A stretch of DNA of 46,778 bases. It comes from Clostridiales bacterium (GTDB lineage Bacteria > Bacillota > Clostridia > Christensenellales > Borkfalkiaceae). Position numbers and translations under genes: made by a program. Within the stretch, counting starts at the first letter, position 1; each line of letters opens with the position of its first letter. Location of the stretch: contig SVIE01000005.1 in the NCBI GenBank assembly GCA_015069625.1, positions 1 to 46,778 of the forward strand, written 5' to 3'. The notes below the pieces were generated by a model that worked only from the letters and a program-made list of their open reading frames with translations, was not told the origin of the DNA and ran no database searches. Positions 8,211 through 15,196 of this stretch are shown here, one piece after another.

Positions 8211-8933
8211 ATGGCAAAGTATAAGATAGCAGGTGTGGTTTTTGAGTTTAATGCAAAAACAAAAGGCGCACACAAGATGCTTGATGAATATAAGTATTTG
8301 GGGGATAAGCCTGCTTGTTTTTCTTTTAGCGCAACGGAAAAAGATATTGCTAATGAAAGAGAGGGGCTAACCGAATTGCCGTCATGGTATTTAGAGAGCC
8401 TTGCGCTTTTCCGTAAACTTTGCGAATACGTTATAGATAATTGTAACGGCATAATTTTTCACGCAAGTGCAATTGCCATAGACGATAAAGCATATTTGTT
8501 TACCGCTCCAAGTGGAACGGGAAAGAGCACGCACGTTGCTATGCTTAGGGAAAAACTTAAAAATCGTGCGTTTATGATAAATGACGATAAGCCTATTGTT
8601 AGGTATGAAAATGGTGCGTTCTATGCTTACGGCACGCCTTGGAACGGAAAGCATCATTTATCCACTAATAGCAGGGTGAAGATAGAAGGAATTTGTAAAT
8701 TGTACCGTGCGGATAGCAACGTTATTCGCAAGGCGGAAAAGAAAGAAATGATAATAACCGTGCTTAATCAAACCTTGCGTTTTTCAGATGAAACAAGAAC
8801 GGATAAATTGTTGTCTTTAATTGATAAAATGCTTAGCGAAGTTAAGATATATGCGCTTGGGTGCAACATGGAAACAGAAGCGGCAAACGTTTCGTATAAC
8901 GGAATGGTAAAAGGAGAAGTTTATGAAAATTAA
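8211..8933 (+). CDS. HPr kinase-like P-loop protein
   Basis: APSGTGKSTHVAMLREKLKNRAFMINDDKPIV and YGTPWNGKHHLSTN, typical of HprK-like kinases adjacent to PqqD proteins; ORF opens at GTG 8199, ATG 8211 preferred. Confidence 0.75.
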   Translation: MAKYKIAGVVFEFNAKTKGAHKMLDEYKYLGDKPACFSFSATEKDIANEREGLTELPSWYLESLALFRKLCEYVIDNCNGIIFHASAIAIDDKAYLFTAPSGTGKSTHVAMLREKLKNRAFMINDDKPIVRYENGAFYAYGTPWNGKHHLSTNSRVKIEGICKLYRADSNVIRKAEKKEMIITVLNQTLRFSDETRTDKLLSLIDKMLSEVKIYALGCNMETEAANVSYNGMVKGEVYEN

Positions 8934-9186
8934 AGAAGGTTATATTTTGCGCAAGGTGGCGGATAGCAACGTGGTTGTTGCCGTTGGGGCAAGGGCGAAA
9001 GAATTTAACGGAATAATAAACTTATCCGAATCGTCGGCATTTATTTGGAAGATTTTAGAAAAAGGTGCGGAAAAAGAAGATTTAGTTGAAGCACTTTTGA
9101 AAGAATACAAAGCAGATCGTGAAGTTGTGGAACAAGACGTAGAACGATTTATAAACAAAATAAAGGAGGCAGGGCTAGTTGAATAA
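8923..9186 (+). CDS. PqqD-family (RRE-like) protein
   Basis: 87 aa; GYILRKVADSNVVVAVG...INLSESSAFIWKILEKGAEKEDLVEALLKEY pattern of PqqD; overlaps upstream gene by 11 nt. Confidence 0.82.
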   Translation: MKIKEGYILRKVADSNVVVAVGARAKEFNGIINLSESSAFIWKILEKGAEKEDLVEALLKEYKADREVVEQDVERFINKIKEAGLVE

Positions 9187-9203
9187 ACGCCCCGAAGCAA
9201 AAG

Positions 9204-10691
9204 ATGAGCGTAGTAGGTTTTGACAATAAGAAATATCTAGAAATGCAATCGGCAAAGATACTTGAACGTATCGATATGTTCGGCGGGAAGTTGTATCTTG
9301 AATTTGGCGGTAAACTTTTTGATGATTACCATGCTTCTAGGGTGTTACCAGGCTTTGAGCCGGATAGTAAAATTAAAATGCTTTCGCAACTTAAAGATCA
9401 AGCGGAAATAGTTATCGTAATTAGTGCGAAAGATATTGAAAAGAATAAGCAGAGAAGCGACCTTGGTATAACTTACGATTCAGACGTATTAAGGCTTATT
9501 GATATTTTTAGGGGCAAGGGTTTTTACGTGGGAAGCGTTGTTTTAACAAAGTTTAGCGAACAGCCTTCTGCCGTGGCTTTCAAAAAGCGTTTAGAAATGC
9601 TTGGTGTAACCGTTTATAGGCATTATCCTATTGACGGATATCCATCAGAAGTGGAAAAAATAGTAAGCGACGAAGGATATGGTAAGAACGAATATATTGC
9701 AACTACACGTCCCCTTGTTGTCGTAACAGCACCAGGCCCAGGAAGTGGAAAAATGGCAACCTGCCTATCTCAACTTTATCACGATTATAAAAACGGAATT
9801 AAGTCGGGGTATGCTAAATATGAAACGTTCCCCGTGTGGAATTTACCGTTAAATCATCCTGTGAATATAGCGTATGAAGCGGCAACGGCAGACCTTAACG
9901 ATATGAATATGATTGACCCCTTCCACCTGGATACGTATGGAATTATGGCGGTAAATTACAATCGAGACGTGGAGATTTTCCCTGTGCTTAATGCTATGAT
10001 GACCAAGATAATGGAAGTTTCACCATATAAATCGCCAACCGATATGGGCGTAAATATGGCGGGAAATTGTATTATTGATAAAGAAGTTGTGAATAATGCG
10101 TCAAAGCAAGAAATAATCCGTCGTTATTATTCTGCGCTTTGTTCTGTTAAGAAGGGATTGCTTGGAAAAGAAACTCTTTCTAAACTTGAAATTTTGATGC
10201 AAAAAGCACAAATAACTATAAACGATAGGGCGGTTGTAAAACCTGCGCTTGAAAAGGAATTATTGATAGGTGCGCCCTGTTGCGCAATTCAGTTGCCAAA
10301 TGGTAAAATTGTAACGGGAAAGACGGGTAATTTACTTGGTGCTTGTTCAGCGGTGTTATTAAATGCGTTGAAGGCGTTAGGGGATATCGACGATTCAATA
10401 GACCTTATTTCCTCAACGGTAATAGAGCCTATTCAAAAACTTAAAGTAAAACATATGGGTAGCGCAAACCCAAGGCTCCATACGGATGAAATACTTTTAT
10501 CACTTGCAGTATCTGCTGTAACAAATCCTACCGCAGATCTTGCTATGAAACAACTTGATGCATTAAAAGGTGCAGAACTTCACTCAACGGTAATGATTTC
10601 TTCGGTTGATGAAAGAACGTTCAAAAAATTAGGTGTTAACGTAACTTGTGAGCCAAAGAGAGAAGGGGATAATATTTTTATTAAAAGTTAA
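9204..10691 (+). CDS. DUF1846 family protein
   Basis: 495 aa; GFDNKKYLEMQSAKILERI...GKLYLEFGGKLFDDYHASRVLPGF and VVTAPGPGSGKMATCLSQLYHD are DUF1846 hallmarks. Confidence 0.92.
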   Translation: MSVVGFDNKKYLEMQSAKILERIDMFGGKLYLEFGGKLFDDYHASRVLPGFEPDSKIKMLSQLKDQAEIVIVISAKDIEKNKQRSDLGITYDSDVLRLIDIFRGKGFYVGSVVLTKFSEQPSAVAFKKRLEMLGVTVYRHYPIDGYPSEVEKIVSDEGYGKNEYIATTRPLVVVTAPGPGSGKMATCLSQLYHDYKNGIKSGYAKYETFPVWNLPLNHPVNIAYEAATADLNDMNMIDPFHLDTYGIMAVNYNRDVEIFPVLNAMMTKIMEVSPYKSPTDMGVNMAGNCIIDKEVVNNASKQEIIRRYYSALCSVKKGLLGKETLSKLEILMQKAQITINDRAVVKPALEKELLIGAPCCAIQLPNGKIVTGKTGNLLGACSAVLLNALKALGDIDDSIDLISSTVIEPIQKLKVKHMGSANPRLHTDEILLSLAVSAVTNPTADLAMKQLDALKGAELHSTVMISSVDERTFKKLGVNVTCEPKREGDNIFIKS

Positions 10692-10712
10692 CTTTTAAAA
10701 ACTAAAAAGTTG

Positions 10713-10742
10713 TTGACAGTTTAGTAATGTAAATGATATAAT
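10713..10742 (+). promoter_or_regulatory. Sigma-A-like promoter
   Basis: TTGACA (10713-10718), 18 nt, TATAAT (10737-10742). Confidence 0.75.
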
Positions 10743-10767
10743 TCAATAAAATTTGGAGGAAGAAACA

Positions 10768-11772
10768 ATGATAGAATTTATTCTTATTATTGCAGCCGCA
10801 GCATTGTCTGCAGTAACTTTAATAACGGTGGCCGTAACGGCATATAAAACTAATACTAAACTTAATAGTATTATGGACACGCTTGATGAAAATCAGAAGA
10901 AGAATGAGCAAGCATTAAAAGCTCTTTCTGATAAGATTGATGCCGCTAACGAACCAGATGGCGAAATTGTAAAAGTTTCAGGATATGAAAAGAACGATAA
11001 AGTTTATATTGTTCCCCGTGTATCCGTTGAACGTGTCGGTATCGAACCTGAAACGGTTAATGAAGACGTGGTTGTTATCGAAAGAGAACCAATAGTTGAA
11101 AAACCCGTTGAAGAAGTGGTTGTAGTAGAAGAAGAAATAGCGCCTGTTGTTGAAGAACCTACTCCCGCTGAAGAAGTAGTTGAAGAAGTAGCACCGGTTG
11201 AAGAACCTGCTCCTGTGGTAGAAGAACCCGTTGAAGACGTGGTTGTTCTTCCAGAAGAAACCGCAAAAGAAGAACCAGTTATCGTTATTGATGAAACGCC
11301 TGAACAAGAAGAAATTGTTGTTTCTGACGTTGAAAATCAGTTTGGCGAAATACATAAAATTCCGTTTGCAACAAAATTACTTGGCGCAGATGACCAAACA
11401 CAGATTTTCTATGATACGTTAAATAACGAATTCAATTCATATAGAAAACTTCATATACGTATATCCGCTAAATGCGTTTCGTACAGACTTGGCAGAGATT
11501 TAGTTGCAAAGATTACCTATCGTGGTAAGACCATGAAACTCCACTTAGCACTTGACGTTAATGCTTATCCTGAAAACATCTATTTCCAGAAAGACGAATC
11601 TGACGTTAAAGCATATGAAGAAGTTCCTTTCACCGTTAAGGTTAAAAGTGAACGTGGCTTAAAGCGTGCAATTGCATTAATCGAAGCCCTTGCGTCTGAA
11701 AAAGGCATGGAAAAGAAAGCGCATTGGAATGCTATTGATAGTATAGCCGATCTTAGGGAATGGCAAAAGTAA
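10768..11772 (+). CDS. Membrane-anchored protein with acidic V/E/P-rich linker and C-terminal domain
   Basis: N-terminal TM segment, low-complexity VEEPVEEVVVVEEE region, C-terminal KLHIRISAKCVSYRLGRDLVAKITYRGKTMKLHLALD domain; ATG 10768 after GGAGGAAG. Confidence 0.75.
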   Translation: MIEFILIIAAAALSAVTLITVAVTAYKTNTKLNSIMDTLDENQKKNEQALKALSDKIDAANEPDGEIVKVSGYEKNDKVYIVPRVSVERVGIEPETVNEDVVVIEREPIVEKPVEEVVVVEEEIAPVVEEPTPAEEVVEEVAPVEEPAPVVEEPVEDVVVLPEETAKEEPVIVIDETPEQEEIVVSDVENQFGEIHKIPFATKLLGADDQTQIFYDTLNNEFNSYRKLHIRISAKCVSYRLGRDLVAKITYRGKTMKLHLALDVNAYPENIYFQKDESDVKAYEEVPFTVKVKSERGLKRAIALIEALASEKGMEKKAHWNAIDSIADLREWQK

Positions 11773-11774
11773 TT

Positions 11775-11945
11775 AAGTGCTTATAAGCGTCGATATACTG
11801 CGTTTCTGTTTCGTGTTTTGACTTCAATAACCAAAAAGGTTTATTTCATCCAAAACACTTCACGAGCCTTGTCTATCTTGCTTCTAAACCCTTAATTTAG
11901 GATGACGAGCCTTGTCTTGCTTGTCCCTAAACCCTTAATTTAGGG
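11775..11945. repeat. Second locus of the palindromic hairpin repeat family
   Basis: GTGTTTTGACTTCAATAACC-AAAAA-GGTTTATTTCATCCAAAACAC (11813-11858) followed by CACGAGCCTTGTCTATCTTGCTTCTAAACCCTTAA and CGAGCCTTGTCTTGCTTGTCCCTAAACCCTTAA. Confidence 0.8.
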
Positions 11946-11997
11946 GAACCGCGTTGAACTTGTAATCGTTGAACAGAAAACATTATTTAAAAATTCA

Positions 11998-12023
11998 AAA
12001 GCCACCGAGAAATCGGTGGCTTT
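11998..12023. terminator. Bidirectional terminator
   Basis: AAAGCCACCGA-GAAA-TCGGTGGCTTT. Confidence 0.85.
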
Positions 12024-12030
12024 ATCTTTT

Positions 12031-12243
12031 TCAATAATCGCATAAACCTAATATATAATCAGATCTAACGTCTAAAATTTTACAAAGGTTGGCAAACGTA
12101 TCGAGAGCGGGGAAAATATCTAGTTTCATATATTTAGATACGGTCTGTTGTGAAACGTGTAATCTCATCGCAATTTCCTTTTGTGATAATCCGCTGTTGG
12201 CTATACATTCCCTCAACCTAACTTGTATATGTTGTAAATCCAT
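12031..12243 (-). CDS. XRE/Cro-CI family HTH regulator
   Basis: MDLQHIQVRLRECIANSGLSQKEIAMRLHVSQQTVSKYMKLDIFPALDTFANLCKIL; start with good SD (AAAGGAGGTATATATG) at 12243. Confidence 0.9.
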   Translation of the reverse strand: MDLQHIQVRLRECIANSGLSQKEIAMRLHVSQQTVSKYMKLDIFPALDTFANLCKILDVRSDYILGLCDY

Positions 12244-12283
12244 ATATACCTCCTTTAATAATATAATCTTATTCAATATTATT

Positions 12284-12336
12284 ATCACCCAATGAGTGAT
12301 TTTTGTTTGACAATCACCTATTAGGTGATTTATAAT
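12284..12336 (+). promoter_or_regulatory. Promoter with two putative XRE operators
   Basis: TTGACA (12307-12312) and TATAAT (12331-12336); palindrome AATCACCT-ATT-AGGTGATT (12312-12330) fills the spacer; second site ATCACCCAATGAGTGAT (12284-12300). Confidence 0.8.
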
Positions 12337-12365
12337 ACATATAAACCATACTAAGGAGGAAGGAT

Positions 12366-13964
12366 ATGGAAGATTTTATCAGCAAGCCAATTTCTGAGTA
12401 CAAGGAAAAATTTAGTAAAGAGATTAATCAGAAGGCAGAAGAAACATTTGATAGGCTAGTTGGAGAAACTTCAACTGATGCTGAAGCAAACAAAAAGACG
12501 ATGTCTGAATACTACAAGCAGAGCAATGCGTCGAAGAAACTTGCAAAAACGGTAACAACGATGAAAGTTTTTGCATGGATATTCATGGTAATGGCGGTTA
12601 TTACTGGCGTTATGTCGTATTTTTTGCAAGATTTAATGCTGTACTTAATAATCGGAGCGGTAGTTGTTTTAGCGGCATCAATCATTTTGTTTGTCTTTGC
12701 TAGTAAACGTAAGAAAAGCAAAGACGAAATAGACAAGGACATAGTAAGGCTAAAAGTTGAAGCGGAAGCGCAAACAAAGGCATTAAAAGAAGCAATGAAA
12801 TGGGAAATCCCGATAGACCTTTTTAATGAAGTAATGCCGAACGTTAAATTAGATTATTATCACACTAGACAAAAACAACAATATTTTGCAACAAACTTTT
12901 CTTTGCCGGTATATTTTGATGATAATATGTGCGTTGTTGGTGTTTATTCTGGTAAGATTGCAAAAAACCCCTTTACTATCTTAAAGTTTAGAACGCAGGA
13001 TATGATAAAACAAAGTTACCATGGATATTTAGATATTTACTGGGAAACGGTAGAATATGATAGTAATGGCAACAAAAGGGTAGTTCAACATAAAGAACGG
13101 TTAACTGCAACCACGTGGCATGATGCTCCAAGCTTTAAAGAACACGTAAAAGCCTTTTACGGTTGTGATGCAGCACCAGATTTGCGTTTTTCTAGGGAAC
13201 CATTTGGTGTTGACGGCATGAGCGATAATAAATTAAGTAAAAACATCAATAAAAAATATAAAGAATATAGAAAGCAAGTTGAAAAGAATTTAAAAGATGG
13301 CAAGTCGATAATGCTTATGGCCAACGAAGAATTCGAAGCTTTATTCGGTGCAGTTGACAGAGATAACGACGTTCAATTTAGACTTTTATTTACTCCCCTT
13401 GCGCAACAGAACATGGTTGAATTGATGAAAGATAGGGATTATTTAGGTGATAATTTCTACATGGATAAGTTTGGTAAATTAAACGTTAATGAAAACGTTT
13501 CATTCCAACAATTATCTTTTTCAACGGGTGTAGGCAATTACTATTCGTTTGACTTAGAAGAGTTTAGAAGTAATTTTATTGGATTTACAAGCGATTTCTT
13601 ATTATATGTATATATGCAATTAATTCCGTTCCTAAATATTCCTATGTATCAACAGACAGAACCTGAAAAAACGTTTGAAGATTTTGTGGGCGGAAAAGAA
13701 GAAATAGAACTTTCCAACTTTGATGCGGAAACTCTCGTAAATGATGACCCGAAATATGAGCCAGAAGCAACGAAAACCCCGTGTATCACTAAAGCAAAAT
13801 ATAGTGGAACAAAAGATAAATTCAATATATATTCATACGGGTTTGATACTGAAGAAATGTTGGAGTACGTTTCGGTGAAAGGTGGGGACGGATATTATCA
13901 CGACGTTCCTGTATATTGGATCAAATATATTAAAGTTTCAAATGCAACGGAAATGACAATTTAA
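12366..13964 (+). CDS. Membrane protein, two TM helices plus large soluble domain, function unknown
   Basis: 532 aa; TM segments VFAWIFMVMAVITGVMSYFL and LMLYLIIGAVVVLAASIILFVFA; next to a LemA gene. Confidence 0.8.
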   Translation: MEDFISKPISEYKEKFSKEINQKAEETFDRLVGETSTDAEANKKTMSEYYKQSNASKKLAKTVTTMKVFAWIFMVMAVITGVMSYFLQDLMLYLIIGAVVVLAASIILFVFASKRKKSKDEIDKDIVRLKVEAEAQTKALKEAMKWEIPIDLFNEVMPNVKLDYYHTRQKQQYFATNFSLPVYFDDNMCVVGVYSGKIAKNPFTILKFRTQDMIKQSYHGYLDIYWETVEYDSNGNKRVVQHKERLTATTWHDAPSFKEHVKAFYGCDAAPDLRFSREPFGVDGMSDNKLSKNINKKYKEYRKQVEKNLKDGKSIMLMANEEFEALFGAVDRDNDVQFRLLFTPLAQQNMVELMKDRDYLGDNFYMDKFGKLNVNENVSFQQLSFSTGVGNYYSFDLEEFRSNFIGFTSDFLLYVYMQLIPFLNIPMYQQTEPEKTFEDFVGGKEEIELSNFDAETLVNDDPKYEPEATKTPCITKAKYSGTKDKFNIYSYGFDTEEMLEYVSVKGGDGYYHDVPVYWIKYIKVSNATEMTI

Positions 13965-13999
13965 AAAAGAAAAAGTAAAAATACAAAGGAGAAAAAACA

Positions 14000-14671
14000 A
14001 TGGCAAATTTATTAGATGAAATGGATACGTCCACACATGTAGGACCAGAAGGAAAAGATGTTAACGTTATTCAAAAACAACTTCCTGTAAAAGTAGGGGT
14101 AGGCTCTAAGGTATTCGAAATCATACTTTGGGTTTTGGCTATTATTCCAGGACTAATTTTCTTGGTAATGAAAATTAAAGCAGGAAACTATTTTAGAAGT
14201 TTAGAGCAAAAAATTCAGCATGATGCTTCTCAAATAGATAATTATTTAGAACAGCGTGTTCTTATTTTGCAAAACTGTGCAAAGCTTCTTGATAAGGCGA
14301 TAGATTTAGACAAAACAACGTTTACTCAAATAGCAGAATATCGTGGTGGAAGTTCTAAAGACGATAATAACAGAAACAAACTTGCAGGCGAACTTGAAAA
14401 CGTGCGCAATAAAATTCAAGTTGCATTTGAAAATTATCCTGATTTAAAAGCACATGATGCAATTGAAAAAGCATTGAAGGAAAACGAGTATTTGCAAAAA
14501 GAAATTACAGCGGCAAGAGAATTATATAATGACTCTGTAGCAATGTGGAATATGCAAATTATGCAGTGGCCAGCAAAAATGATTGTTGCGGCAAAAAATG
14601 GTTATACAACTAGAATTCCATTTGCAACGACAAAAGAAATAAAAGAACAGGCAAGAGGAACGTTCTTTTAA
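14000..14671 (+). CDS. LemA family protein
   Basis: One TM then RVLILQNCAKLLDKAIDLDKTTFTQIAEYRGG...ELENVRNKIQVAFENYPDLKAHDAIEKALKENEYLQKEITAARELYNDSVAMWNMQIMQWP, LemA signature. Confidence 0.88.
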   Translation: MANLLDEMDTSTHVGPEGKDVNVIQKQLPVKVGVGSKVFEIILWVLAIIPGLIFLVMKIKAGNYFRSLEQKIQHDASQIDNYLEQRVLILQNCAKLLDKAIDLDKTTFTQIAEYRGGSSKDDNNRNKLAGELENVRNKIQVAFENYPDLKAHDAIEKALKENEYLQKEITAARELYNDSVAMWNMQIMQWPAKMIVAAKNGYTTRIPFATTKEIKEQARGTFF

Positions 14672-14687
14672 TATATGGTAAAGTTAA

Positions 14688-15137
14688 ATGGAAAACATAT
14701 TGAAGATAATAGAAATAATTCTATACGTAGTTGGAATCGGGGCACTTGTAGGCGGGCTAATTTGGCGAATAGTAAAAATAACGCTATGGACTAAGAGTAA
14801 TAAAAGTGTATTAATTAATCTTAAAAGAAATGGCGAAAAGTTCTATGTGTACGAATGGCTATTTGAGGGCTGGTATGATTTTAAAAACGGGAATAAAGGA
14901 TGGATGGTTTTCACCGTGGTGTGGGAATGCTTATTATACGTTGGGGCTGTAGCCTTTGGTATATATTTTGCGTCCGATTTTTTCCCGACTTATTACCCCC
15001 AAGTCGCTCTAGTGTGGAGATATGTTATTAGTCTTGCAGCGGTGCATTATCTATTATTTTTAATATTATGGAAAAGCATAGTATGTTTTTATTATACGCT
15101 ATTCATGCCGATTCATTTAATGACAAGTAACTTGTAA
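14688..15137 (+). CDS. Small integral membrane protein, unknown
   Basis: 149 aa with several hydrophobic segments; same operon as LemA. Confidence 0.7.
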   Translation: MENILKIIEIILYVVGIGALVGGLIWRIVKITLWTKSNKSVLINLKRNGEKFYVYEWLFEGWYDFKNGNKGWMVFTVVWECLLYVGAVAFGIYFASDFFPTYYPQVALVWRYVISLAAVHYLLFLILWKSIVCFYYTLFMPIHLMTSNL

Positions 15138-15146
15138 TTTAACGTT

Positions 15147-15174
15147 AGCACAACCTGTAAATTCAGGTTGTGCT
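15147..15174. other. Intercistronic perfect hairpin
   Basis: AGCACAACCTG-TAAATT-CAGGTTGTGCT (11-bp stem), only a weak T run follows. Confidence 0.75.
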
Positions 15175-15196
15175 AAAATTTAATGGAGAAAAACAA

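Noticed and set aside
8124-9204. RiPP precursor peptide near the PqqD gene
   Set aside because: Intergenic gaps are too short or occupied by a promoter; no small ORF with a leader-like sequence is visible.
10677-10700. TTAAAAGTTAACTTTTAA palindrome as regulator site or terminator
   Set aside because: AT-rich, no loop, overlaps a stop codon and lacks a T tract; likely chance or a weak terminator.
10978-11355. Minus-strand N/F/Y-rich ORF
   Set aside because: Shadow of the acidic V/E/P-rich linker on the plus strand.
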